The position numbers and the translations under genes were made by a program. This document shows positions 1 to 7,433 of a stretch of DNA of 64,000 nt, piece after piece (the stretch's first letter is position 1; each line of letters begins with the position of its first letter). This DNA comes from PGYT01 sp963675055 (GTDB lineage: Bacteria > Bacteroidota > Ignavibacteria > Ignavibacteriales > Melioribacteraceae), in the NCBI GenBank assembly GCA_963675055.2, contig CAXXJE010000005.1, positions 124,001 to 188,000 of the forward strand, read 5' to 3'. A model generated the notes under the pieces. It ran no database searches, had not been told where the DNA came from, and saw nothing but the letters and a program-made list of their open reading frames with translations.

Positions 1-612
1 CATTACGGATTCGGCGTGGAAGATGTAAGTCACCTTAGACTTGGCTTCTACCAGGGAGATATTTTCACCGAGGTTCCCGAGGTAGACAGGGATGTTCTGC
101 CTGTACTCGAGTTGATTAAAAAGGTTAAACCTACTGTTGTTACGGTTGCATTGGATCCAGAAGGCAGCGGTCCGGATACGCACTATAAGGTTCTCCAGGC
201 AGTTACCGAGGCACTTAGATTGTATAAAGAGGAAACCGGTATTGACAACATAAAGGTATGGGGTTACAGGAACGTTTGGTATCGCTTCCACCCTGCTGAA
301 GCAAATATATATATACCTGTAAGTCTAAACTCGTTCAGCATTACGGATAGTTCGTTTATGTATAGTTTCGGTTCGCAGAAGGATGCCAGTTTCCCGAGCT
401 GGGAATACGACGGTCCTTTCAGCAGACTGGCACAGCGGGTTCAGGTTGATCAATATAAGACTATCAGAACTTGTCTTGGCAATGACTTTTTCCTCAATAA
501 CGAGAATCACAGGGTTAAATCTGCTAAAGGAATGATATTCCTAAAAGAACTTACGCTTGAAGAGTTCTTCAGTCATTCACGTGAGCTAAGAAAACTGACT
601 GAGAATATCTAA
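1..612 (+). CDS. nagB: Glucosamine-6-phosphate deaminase/PIG-L fusion, C-terminal part (5' end outside window)
   Basis: The reading frame is open from base 1, so this is the last 203 residues of a longer protein. The segments GYRNVWYRFHPAEA and ASFPSWEYDGPF followed by LAQRVQVDQY match my memory of the C-terminal PIG-L/LmbE-like half of the long (about 640-residue) NagB proteins of Bacteroidota. In those proteins an N-terminal isomerase domain converts glucosamine-6-phosphate to fructose-6-phosphate and ammonia. A GSGPDTHYKV segment is probably the PIG-L metal/substrate loop. The deaminase domain itself is not in the window, so the activity is inferred. A GTG at 16 is only an internal codon and not the true start. 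An inverted repeat follows 17 nt after the stop. Confidence 0.78.
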   Translation, partial: HYGFGVEDVSHLRLGFYQGDIFTEVPEVDRDVLPVLELIKKVKPTVVTVALDPEGSGPDTHYKVLQAVTEALRLYKEETGIDNIKVWGYRNVWYRFHPAEANIYIPVSLNSFSITDSSFMYSFGSQKDASFPSWEYDGPFSRLAQRVQVDQYKTIRTCLGNDFFLNNENHRVKSAKGMIFLKELTLEEFFSHSRELRKLTENI

Positions 613-628
613 AATTAATTCTGCTAAT

Positions 629-676
629 ATCTGTGATATCTGCGTGAGGCTAATTTATCTCGCAGATCTCACAGAT
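629..676. repeat. Imperfect inverted repeat (ATCTGTG / CTGCG type), left flank of the GxxExxY gene
   Basis: Arm 629-648 pairs with arm 659-676, with one mismatch, a one-base bulge and a 10-base loop. It lies between the convergent stops of the NagB-like gene and the GxxExxY gene, so it could act as a two-way terminator, but it has no T-run. The CTGCG/CGCAG wording is shared with the repeat at 1114-1172 on the other side of the GxxExxY gene. Confidence 0.6.
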
Positions 677-690
677 AAACGCGGAATACA

Positions 691-1071
691 TCATAAATTA
701 TTAACTACTCTTCTTATGCTTGAACTTAAGTCTGTTGTATTAAAATTTATCAATATGCCAAGCTTCAAATCACTCAGTTTTAGATAAGTTAACAGTTGTT
801 TGTAGTGAACAGGACATAATTCCTCAACAGATTTAATTTCAACTATCACCGCACCATCAACTAAGATATCAAGTCTAAAACCAGTATTCATTTCCACATC
901 CTTGTAGACTACCGGGATACCAAGTTGTGTTTTAACTTTATGATTCATGCTATGTAGTTCATATTTCATTGCTGATTCATACACAGACTCCAGTAGGCCA
1001 GGACCTAATTCATTATATACACTGAATGCAGCGCCTCTGATATCGTATGATATTTCATTTTCCAATAACAT
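691..1071 (-). CDS. GxxExxY family protein (PD-(D/E)XK nuclease-like)
   Basis: This is a 126-residue protein of the GxxExxY family, which is widespread in Bacteroidota and of unknown function. The signature GPGLLESVYE lies near residue 25. A RLDILVDGAVIVEIKS segment gives the D...E-x-K spacing of PD-(D/E)XK nucleases, and the distant link to that fold is known for the family. The frame can be extended upstream to 1197, but that extension crosses the flanking inverted repeat and gives unusual sequence. The ATG at 1071 has a GGGAGAG ribosome site just upstream and yields the usual family length of about 125, so it was chosen. The gene stands alone, convergent with the NagB-like gene. Confidence 0.8.
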   Translation of the reverse strand: MLLENEISYDIRGAAFSVYNELGPGLLESVYESAMKYELHSMNHKVKTQLGIPVVYKDVEMNTGFRLDILVDGAVIVEIKSVEELCPVHYKQLLTYLKLSDLKLGILINFNTTDLSSSIRRVVNNL

Positions 1072-1113
1072 ATTTTCTCTCCCCATAATCTTAATAATGA
1101 TCACATAATTTCC

Positions 1114-1172
1114 TCTGCGAAAATCTGCGGTATTTGCGTGATACCTTTGGCTTCTCGCAGATGCACGCAGAT
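1114..1172. repeat. Imperfect inverted repeat, right flank of the GxxExxY gene
   Basis: Arm 1122-1141 (ATCTGCGG, then TTGCGTGA) pairs imperfectly with 1153-1172 (TCTCGCAGATGCACGCAGAT). A further CTGCGAAA copy starts at 1114. It shares words with the repeat at 629-676, so the GxxExxY gene sits between two related palindromes. Confidence 0.6.
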
Positions 1173-1251
1173 ATTTATTTATGTATTTATGCTGCATTTA
1201 CATATCGGAACTCAGCTAATTAAACACAAACTCATTCACAACTGCCCGTAA

Positions 1252-1279
1252 CCCGGCATGGATTAGAATACCTGCCGGG
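1252..1279 (-). terminator. Perfect 7-bp hairpin downstream of the secreted protein gene
   Basis: CCCGGCA at 1252-1258 pairs with TGCCGGG at 1273-1279 around a 14-base loop. It lies 40 nt past the stop of the minus-strand gene ending at 1319. No T-run follows on either strand, so a rho-independent terminator is only possible. It may instead be another copy of the CCTGCC/GGCAGG repeat class. Confidence 0.35.
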
Positions 1280-1318
1280 CTGGCAGCGTAGTTGTAATTT
1301 ATTTCTCAGCTGTGGCAA

Positions 1319-2707
1319 TTATTTCAAGTAGATTAGTTTTAATGTTTCCATGTACCCTGCCCCGGATACGTTGAGAAAATAAATACCGCTCGGTAATTCG
1401 GAATGTATCAAATTGAAATCCAATTCAATACTTACCTGACCTGCTGCATATGTCTCGTTTCCGATAACTGTTACGAGTTTACCGATAGTATCAAAGAGAG
1501 AAAGTCTGACTTTAGATTTGTGAGTCAGTCTAAAACTTATATTCGTTGAAGGATTAAAAGGATTCGGATAGCTTCTCAACAGTCTTATCTTGTTAACCGG
1601 CTTCATAATAACGATCACCTGTTCAGAATATTTATAATTCCCGTTGCAGTCAATTTGTTTTAACCGGTATATGTTTCTTCCGGACACCGGATGAGAATCG
1701 ATGAATCTATAATACTTTGGAGAGTTTGAATTACCGTGACCGGGAATGAATACAAGAGATTGCCATTCACCTTTACCATTAGATTGGTGATTTACTTTAA
1801 TTGGCAGGCCTGTCTGCCGGTCAGGCAAGCTAAGAGCCTGTCCTACGATGGGCTTATATTTTTCGAGTTCGAAGCCGTAATTGTTAACCTCGGTTGCTGT
1901 TGACCAGTCTAGTCTAATGCCATTTCCGGACTTGAAGCCGGTGAACTTAACAAGCTCTACCGGTAATTGCGCGCTACTCCATTCTGTTGAGACTCTGATT
2001 CCATCTATATAAATATTTCCTGAAAGTGGTTCCTGCCGAAATTGAATAACTGATATACTGTCGGCATCCGTGCCCGCAGTTATAGTTATATCAGGTTCTG
2101 GTTCATCAGATGAAATATCAGGATTCAACCATAGTTTCACAGCATCATTTCCGGATTGAAATTGATAAGACTCCACAATAAGGTATGTTTGATTAATATT
2201 CAGATCATGATTTAACCAGGTTAGAGTACTACTACTCGACTTATCTATACCCAGATTAAATGTCTCACCGTCACTCCCCTTTCTTATATATAAATGGCCT
2301 CTCATAGATGATGTAGAACCAGAAGGTTTAAACACATAATAGTATTCACCTGATCCCGAATTAGCATCAAGTTCAGTAGTATCATTTAATTGCAGTAAAA
2401 ATGAGAGATATACTGAATTGCCATTATCTTTTATTACACTGAATTCATGACTGATACCCGAACGACCATCAGCACCCCCATTCAGTAATATCATTTTTCC
2501 GATTCCAGAAGAAGGATAATTTGAATAATTCAGATTGCCTGAGATTACTTCGATATCAGTAGATCCGGTTGGTGATTCGGACCAATCACTTGAGACTGTA
2601 GTAAGATCACCTAAGGAGTAATCGAAGTTTTCAACGAAAAGCTGTGCATATACCTGGCTGAAAATAAAAAGGTAAACGACAATATAATTAATTCTAAATA
2701 ATTTCAT
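1319..2707 (-). CDS. Secreted protein with C-terminal sorting domain (PNPFNPST type)
   Basis: This is a 462-residue exported protein. It starts with a signal peptide (MKLFRINYIVVYLFIFSQVYA), and a lectin/LamG-like beta-rich region of about 240 residues follows. An ELVKFTG...NNYGFELEKY linker typical of these proteins comes next. The end is a sorting domain of about 85 residues containing SYPNPFNPSTNISF and GIYFLNVSG, of the kind used for type IX-like secretion or cell-surface anchoring in Bacteroidota/Ignavibacteria. The ATG at 2707 has a GGAGG six bases upstream; a GTG at 2719 overlaps that site and was rejected. In the linker, about 25 residues (VGQALSLPDRQTGLP and neighbours) come from a palindromic DNA repeat at 1803-1852 inserted in frame. 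No catalytic domain was recognised. Confidence 0.8.
   Translation of the reverse strand: MKLFRINYIVVYLFIFSQVYAQLFVENFDYSLGDLTTVSSDWSESPTGSTDIEVISGNLNYSNYPSSGIGKMILLNGGADGRSGISHEFSVIKDNGNSVYLSFLLQLNDTTELDANSGSGEYYYVFKPSGSTSSMRGHLYIRKGSDGETFNLGIDKSSSSTLTWLNHDLNINQTYLIVESYQFQSGNDAVKLWLNPDISSDEPEPDITITAGTDADSISVIQFRQEPLSGNIYIDGIRVSTEWSSAQLPVELVKFTGFKSGNGIRLDWSTATEVNNYGFELEKYKPIVGQALSLPDRQTGLPIKVNHQSNGKGEWQSLVFIPGHGNSNSPKYYRFIDSHPVSGRNIYRLKQIDCNGNYKYSEQVIVIMKPVNKIRLLRSYPNPFNPSTNISFRLTHKSKVRLSLFDTIGKLVTVIGNETYAAGQVSIELDFNLIHSELPSGIYFLNVSGAGYMETLKLIYLK
1803..1852. repeat. GC-rich palindromic repeat inserted in frame in a coding region
   Basis: The stretch contains GCCTG...CAGGC (1808-1826) and a second TAAGAGCC...GGGCTTA pairing. 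It is translated in the secreted protein as part of VGQALSLPDRQTGLP. Removing it would bring together linker residues usually contiguous in this protein class (FELEKYKSNGKGEW). This resembles repeat-derived palindromic peptide elements known in other bacteria. Confidence 0.6.
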
Positions 2708-3190
2708 ACAATCCTCCACATATGAAATCGTCGGAATTAATCATATGAATGCAAGACATTCATACAATCGTCTGGAGTTGATATGTTTTATATAAATCTG
2801 CTCCCCGAATTAAATGCCAATCCTGTTTTTAGCTTTGTAGTTGACCGGATCAGCGACGTCAGAAGATATTTTTAGCAGAATAAATTCAAAATGATTTAGT
2901 GCTGGAGGATAAGAACATTAAAAATATAACAAACGGGTAATAAAGAGTAAAGAATTTTTTTTATAGTTTCGTTTCCAGTCCAAGTCTGCGTGATAATATA
3001 CCATGGTCCTGATGTTTTGAATACTTAACGGGTTAAAGCTGTCGGATTCCGGATAATGGAAAAACACCTTGCTTGGAATGACAGCCGGGTTAATAAATTG
3101 TAACATAATCTTGTGGAATTCTGTATCTGTCTGTTGACAGACCAGCATGACCGCGACGTTCAATAGTGAATAAATATTACCAGTGTCTGA
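2708..3190. other. Non-coding stretch between uxs-type gene and secreted protein gene
   Basis: No convincing gene was found. It would hold the promoter of the minus-strand secreted-protein gene. A hairpin at 2744-2764 and a wider pairing, GCTGTCGGATTCC (3038-3050) with GGAATGACAGC (3075-3085), are present; the second belongs to the GTCATTCC/GGAATGAC repeat type seen again at 59312-59398. A minus-strand open frame of 81 codons at 2918-3163 crosses that repeat and was not accepted as a gene. Confidence 0.5.
2744..2764 (-). promoter_or_regulatory. Perfect 8-bp palindrome upstream of the secreted protein gene
   Basis: TATGAATG (2744-2751) and CATTCATA (2757-2764) flank a five-base loop, 37 nt upstream of the ATG at 2707. 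Its position fits a 5'-leader hairpin or a dimeric regulator site. No regulator is identifiable, so the role is inferred from position only. Confidence 0.35.
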
Positions 3191-4132
3191 TTAATTACTT
3201 AGTATCTGCCGGAAATATTCGAGAGTCCTGGTTAAGCCATCGGTTCTATGAACCGCAGGTTCCCAGTCGAGTACCTGTTTAGCCTTGGTAATATCCGGTT
3301 GACGAACCTTAGGGTCATCTTCCGGTAAATCTTTGTAAACAATTTTACTTGTACTTCCGGTAAGTCGAGTAACTTCTTCTGCAAATTCCTTAATAGTTAT
3401 CTCCGCCGGATTCCCAATATTAACAGGATAGACTTCTTCTGACATAAGTAGCCTGAAAATGCCTTCAACGAGATCATCGACATAACAAAAGCTGCGAGTC
3501 TGAGAGCCATCGCCGAACACAGTAATATTCTCCCCTCTAAGCGCTTGTGATACAAAAGCTGGTAGTGCCCTACCGTCATTCAATCTCATACGCGGACCGT
3601 AAGTATTGAATATTCTAACAATCCTCGTATCAACGCCATGAAATCTATGATATGCCATGGTCATAGCCTCAGCAAATCGTTTAGCTTCATCATATACACC
3701 ACGTGGTCCCACAGGATTAACATTACCCCAATAATCCTCTTTCTGAGGATGAATAGCAGGATCACCGTATGTCTCCGATGTGGAAGCAAGCAGAAAACGA
3801 GCACTCTTTTCCTTTGCCAGACCGAGCGCTTTATGTGTACCGAGTGAACCAACTTTAAGGGTTTGAATTGGGAGTTCCAAATAGTCAATCGGACTTGCAG
3901 GCGAAGCGAAATGGAGTACGAAGTTAACTTCGCCGGGTACATGAATGAAGTTTGTAACGTCATGTTTAATAAATTTAAACATGTCATTACCAAAGAGGTG
4001 TTCAATATTACGAATTTTACCCGTAAGCAGATTATCTATACAGACAACCTCAATATCGGCTGCTATTAACTTATCACAGATGTGTGAACCGAGGAAACCT
4101 GCCCCCCCTGTTACTACTGCTGTCTGCTTCAA
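3191..4132 (-). CDS. UDP-glucuronate decarboxylase (UDP-xylose synthase), extended SDR
   Basis: This 313-residue NAD-dependent enzyme should convert UDP-glucuronate to UDP-xylose in the cytoplasm. The Rossmann motif GGAGFLG is at residues 9-15. The serine-containing loop TSETYGDP is at 118-125, and the catalytic YDEAK at 147-151. The phrase KEDYWGNVNPVGPRG is characteristic of the UXS subgroup. The start is a TTG at 4132 preceded by GGAGAG at a good distance; it gives the usual family N-terminus, and there is no better ATG. The gene lies at the left edge of the glycan locus, separated from it by a repeat-rich gap, and could supply pentose for a surface polysaccharide. Confidence 0.88.
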   Translation of the reverse strand: MKQTAVVTGGAGFLGSHICDKLIAADIEVVCIDNLLTGKIRNIEHLFGNDMFKFIKHDVTNFIHVPGEVNFVLHFASPASPIDYLELPIQTLKVGSLGTHKALGLAKEKSARFLLASTSETYGDPAIHPQKEDYWGNVNPVGPRGVYDEAKRFAEAMTMAYHRFHGVDTRIVRIFNTYGPRMRLNDGRALPAFVSQALRGENITVFGDGSQTRSFCYVDDLVEGIFRLLMSEEVYPVNIGNPAEITIKEFAEEVTRLTGSTSKIVYKDLPEDDPKVRQPDITKAKQVLDWEPAVHRTDGLTRTLEYFRQILSN

Positions 4133-4370
4133 TATACTCTCCAGATTAACAAGTTCAATTTAACAAATTAAGGCATGTGTATGAAATCTCTTCCGGATAA
4201 AAAGATAAGAATTGTCATATTGGCAGATCAAACAGGGCGCGTTTTTAGTCTATTTTCGTGGTTTCCCCAAGACTGTTTCGAGGCTATTTATAGGCTAGTT
4301 ATATACTAGGTAGAGACTAATTTAATAGGATTTGAATGATTTGACATATTGGCAGCCGAAACGAGGAAAA

Positions 4371-4401
4371 CCGCAAAGACGCTAAGACGCTAAGACACAG
4401 A
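4371..4401. repeat. Short tandem repeat, unit AAGACGCT
   Basis: The unit is repeated about three times with decay toward GACACAGAG. This CGCAAAGACGC/CACAGAG wording is a common intergenic simple repeat in many bacterial genomes. No function is implied. Confidence 0.55.
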
Positions 4402-4532
4402 GCAAATTGAGGAGAGAAAATAAATTAGAAATAGACCACAGAGAATCAGATGCACAGAGTAAAGGAGGGAAATGAAAACCGAGGAATTAAGAATTGAATT
4501 CGAAATGAGTGATTGGAGGAATGGAAACTGAA

Positions 4533-4667
4533 TACCGGTTGCTTGATGATGGATAAAGGCAAAAAAACACTAAACATCTGTAACTGCGGAGCAGCGATAT
4601 TATGGTAATCCCGAAAAGCGGGATGAATAGAACTTGCTAGCAGGCCAATCAGTTCCGGAGGAGCGAT
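4533..4667. repeat. Direct repeat copy 1 (about 135 bp intergenic unit)
   Basis: It matches 4801-4936 over its whole length with scattered differences. The shared parts run from TACCGGTTGCTTGATG through CTGCGGAGCAGCG and ATCCCGAAAAGCGGGAT to GGAGGAGCGA. It contains the hairpin ATCCCG-AAAAG-CGGGAT. The offset between copies is 268 bp. The unit looks like a dispersed non-coding repeat family. Confidence 0.75.
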
Positions 4668-4800
4668 ACATTCCGGAAAAACCGCAGAAGCACGATAGTT
4701 AAATAAAATAGTAAAAGCTTTAACTGGGAGGGGAAAAATAGGAATAACGAAATTAGTTTTTGGAATGAATGATTGTATGTATGGATGAATGGAATCTGGA

Positions 4801-4936
4801 TACCGGTTGCTTGATGCTGGTAAAGACAAAAGAACACCATACATCTGCAGCTGCGGAGCAGCGGTATTATGGTAATCCCGAAAAGCGGGATGAATAGAAC
4901 TTGCTAGCGGGGCTAATTAGCTCCGGAGGAGCGACA
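4801..4936. repeat. Direct repeat copy 2 (about 135 bp intergenic unit)
   Basis: This is the second copy of the unit at 4533-4667, ending 7 nt before the stop of the next minus-strand gene at 4944. The central hairpin is fully conserved, while flanking bases differ, so the duplication is not very recent. Confidence 0.75.
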
Positions 4937-4943
4937 CAAAGTT

Positions 4944-6173
4944 CTATTTTGGATAGTTGTTATGCTCCATCAGATAATAAAAATACGATGATCCAATGAA
5001 GAACTGATATACCAGCCAAAAACGAGCTTCCTGCCATTCAACCTTCTCCCATACCAGTAAATAGAGAAAGAATTCAACTGGAATCAGATGTCTCTCTGAG
5101 AAATAGGAATTAAAACAATATCCTATGATGAAGAGTATAATTATCAGGATTTCCAGGGACAACCGGCTTTTCTTATGCATTAAAACTTTAAGAAGCAGCA
5201 ATCCGAATGTGACAAGGAGTGTTTCAAGGAACAATTTCAGCGGACTGGAAAAACCTCTAACAATTTCAAGTCCGTGATAAGTAATACCGCTAATCATCCC
5301 GGGAGCAGGACCGGATTGCCATAGTGGCGAAAAGAACAATACAAGTATCAGTGACACAAAAAATAAAATACTACCTGATTTAATATCTATTCGTTGTCTA
5401 GTTAATAATATAAACGGGAAAAAGAAAAAGCCTAAAGAAGCTAATAATCCTGTCAGATTGGTCAAATGCAGACCAATTGCATGTACTCTGAAGTTTTGAT
5501 GTGTAAGACCACCCCAGCCGATAAAAAGCCCTAAAGGCAGAAGCATTGGCAAGGTGAAAAGAAACGCTTTGTAAATGTATTTCCCGTTAATACTTCTCCC
5601 GTTTTCGTTCCATAATAATATATAGAAAACAGGTATCAATGCGATATAAAATTGCTGAGTAAGTATTCCGAAAGACAAAGCTAAACCAGCATACAATGCA
5701 TCTGCGTTGTTTTTAGAAGTCTTTTCGATAAAAAATAGAAAGAGAATGAAAAATAAAAGTCCGTACATGGACATATAATAAGTAAATGAGGACTTCAGAA
5801 TGTAGGGATGGAAGAATACTATCAATAGAAGCCAATAATTTTTATATTGTTTTTTTAATAAATAAAGTACCAGCAACATGAATGAAATAATTGAGACACA
5901 TATATTTACAGCCCTGGCAAATTTTAAATCAGTATCGATACCTGTCAACTTGGACGTTAAAGACGCAATGAAATAAGGTATGGGGGTATTAGCAGCAGAG
6001 TAATTGTGGTCGAATACTGCATAAAGTCCGTATTCATTAACTAATTCTAATGCGGGTATATGATAATACTTCTCATCAATTTTTAACTGGGAATGAGTTA
6101 AAGAGAGAATAGAGAATAATACAAATAAAACAACAATCATTATTATTGGATATTTTATTTTATCTGAAGTCAT
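4944..6173 (-). CDS. Multi-pass membrane protein, GT-C glycosyltransferase-like
   Basis: This 409-residue protein has about ten hydrophobic segments over its whole length. The first periplasmic loop carries KIDEKYYHIPALE, an acidic pair placed as in GT-C glycosyltransferases, which use polyprenyl-phosphate sugars on the outer face of the inner membrane. A late loop has FSERHLIPVEFF, again typical of such enzymes (the R-H-x-x-P motif of arabinosyl/mannosyl transferase relatives). No exact family could be named. The ATG at 6173 was preferred over a TTG two codons upstream. The gene is divergent from the polymerase/ligase gene at 6222, with a 48-bp shared upstream region. Confidence 0.6.
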   Translation of the reverse strand: MTSDKIKYPIIMIVVLFVLFSILSLTHSQLKIDEKYYHIPALELVNEYGLYAVFDHNYSAANTPIPYFIASLTSKLTGIDTDLKFARAVNICVSIISFMLLVLYLLKKQYKNYWLLLIVFFHPYILKSSFTYYMSMYGLLFFILFLFFIEKTSKNNADALYAGLALSFGILTQQFYIALIPVFYILLWNENGRSINGKYIYKAFLFTLPMLLPLGLFIGWGGLTHQNFRVHAIGLHLTNLTGLLASLGFFFFPFILLTRQRIDIKSGSILFFVSLILVLFFSPLWQSGPAPGMISGITYHGLEIVRGFSSPLKLFLETLLVTFGLLLLKVLMHKKSRLSLEILIIILFIIGYCFNSYFSERHLIPVEFFLYLLVWEKVEWQEARFWLVYQFFIGSSYFYYLMEHNNYPK

Positions 6174-6221
6174 ATACAAAATTATTAGATTTATCCATTA
6201 ATTTGTTAAGAATAATCACAT

Positions 6222-7433
6222 ATGATGTTTACCAGTACTTCACCGTCTAAAACAAAGTACATGAAGAAGATAGTTGACGTCCTGCTCATGCTGCAATTTA
6301 TTCCGCACATGATGGTCTCCAGCATTTCAAATTATTCTGCAAACTCATTTATACTTAAGAGCATTTCAATAACAATACTATTACTTACGATACTTTTGCA
6401 CTCACGAATTTATAAAGTCAGAATAAAAGCCATTTATACTTTTGAGCAAAACCGAATACTTTATCTAACACTATTATTTTTTCTTCTCATACCGATAATA
6501 TCATTAACATATTCGTTAAATGCTGAATTCGGACAATTGAAAGTACTCGCACTATCAATAAATACAATACCGACAATTGTGGCATTCAAATACCTTGTAG
6601 ATACAATTGATGAAGAAAAATTTGCAACTTATTTATATACTCTTTTAACCATTTCCGTTTTATCATCCATATTTGTTATCCTTGCTACACCTTTTAATTA
6701 TGACGGTAGTTACAGTATCGGGCTCAGCGACTGGAGTCATGTTGTTTTTGGAAGGTTTATCAGTTCGGCAGTATTTATTACGGCATTAGTAATTATTTAC
6801 AGGAAAGACTCTCCCCTTCTTATAAAAGCCGCTTTTATAATTTCAGTTATCGGTTTAGTCCTCACACAGTTCAGAGGCGGACTGGTAAGCATAGCAACAG
6901 TAATGTTTGTAATAATTATTGAATTTGTTTCCGGGAGGAAGTTTACTGACAGGATTATCAAAACTTCTGCATTACTCGGATTTGTAATAATTTTCACTGG
7001 ATTGTATTATCTTGCTAAGGATAATACCAGGTACGAGTCCATGATGAAAGATATAACCAGTGAAAGTTATGCAGATGGGCCAATACTTGCGAGAGAGCGG
7101 GCATATAAGTACAGTCTGGAAAGTATTTGGAAAAGACCGTGGATAGGCTCAGGTGCCGGCGGGTTTTACAGTGAAGAAGTCGGTAAAAATGTAATGGAAA
7201 TTAAATATCCGCACAATTTAGTGCTAGAAATTGGGGTTGAATATGGAATACCTGTACTTGTGCTGTTTCTAATATTTCTAAAAAGAATGTTTATTAAACA
7301 GTACAAATATCACCCGGTGGTGTTTTACTTTTTTCTTTTTGCATTTATGCTGGCTATGTTCTCAAAAGACCTGCCTAACCAGCCCTTTTATTTAATAGGA
7401 TTAGTCTTTTTAACAAACAAAAAAAGTGACTAA
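6222..7433 (+). CDS. O-antigen polymerase/ligase family membrane protein (Wzy_C/WaaL-like)
   Basis: This 403-residue protein has about eleven predicted membrane segments. A large periplasmic loop contains RERAYKYSLESIWKRPWIG and SGAGGF, then YPHNLVLEIGVEYGIPVL, the pattern of the O-antigen ligase/polymerase family (PF04932). Such proteins either polymerise lipid-linked repeat units or attach them to a lipid acceptor in the periplasm. An FRGG motif in the middle is also typical. It is the only clear plus-strand gene inside the glycan locus. Its stop overlaps the stop of the convergent Wzi-like gene by 4 bp. A second Wzy-like protein is at 25103, so this one may be the ligase. That division of labour is inferred. 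Confidence 0.78.
   Translation: MMFTSTSPSKTKYMKKIVDVLLMLQFIPHMMVSSISNYSANSFILKSISITILLLTILLHSRIYKVRIKAIYTFEQNRILYLTLLFFLLIPIISLTYSLNAEFGQLKVLALSINTIPTIVAFKYLVDTIDEEKFATYLYTLLTISVLSSIFVILATPFNYDGSYSIGLSDWSHVVFGRFISSAVFITALVIIYRKDSPLLIKAAFIISVIGLVLTQFRGGLVSIATVMFVIIIEFVSGRKFTDRIIKTSALLGFVIIFTGLYYLAKDNTRYESMMKDITSESYADGPILARERAYKYSLESIWKRPWIGSGAGGFYSEEVGKNVMEIKYPHNLVLEIGVEYGIPVLVLFLIFLKRMFIKQYKYHPVVFYFFLFAFMLAMFSKDLPNQPFYLIGLVFLTNKKSD

Larger units (their letters stand above)
4133..4943. other. Repeat-rich non-coding gap (about 810 bp)
   Basis: No gene is supported. The gap contains an eight-base tandem repeat near 4371, CACAGAG-type words near 4396 and 4438-4460, and two copies of a roughly 135-bp unit. 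Minus-strand open frames here (up to 132 codons, 4446-4844) run straight through both repeat copies, are rich in proline and serine, and look spurious. Confidence 0.6.

Noticed and set aside
1072..1197. 42-residue N-terminal extension of the GxxExxY protein
   Set aside because: It lies within the flanking inverted repeat. The internal ATG at 1071 has a good ribosome site and gives the family length.
2918..3163. 81-codon minus-strand open frame in the gap upstream of the secreted protein gene
   Set aside because: It runs through an intergenic inverted repeat, has no ribosome site and no recognisable domain. I cannot support it as a gene.
4371..4460. CRISPR-like array in the repeated GACGCTAA/CACAGAG region
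   Set aside because: The units are 7-8 bp without spacers. It is a simple-sequence repeat, and no cas genes are present.
4446..4844. 132-codon minus-strand open frame
   Set aside because: It passes through both copies of the intergenic direct repeat. Its composition is low in charged residues and looks like translated repeat DNA.
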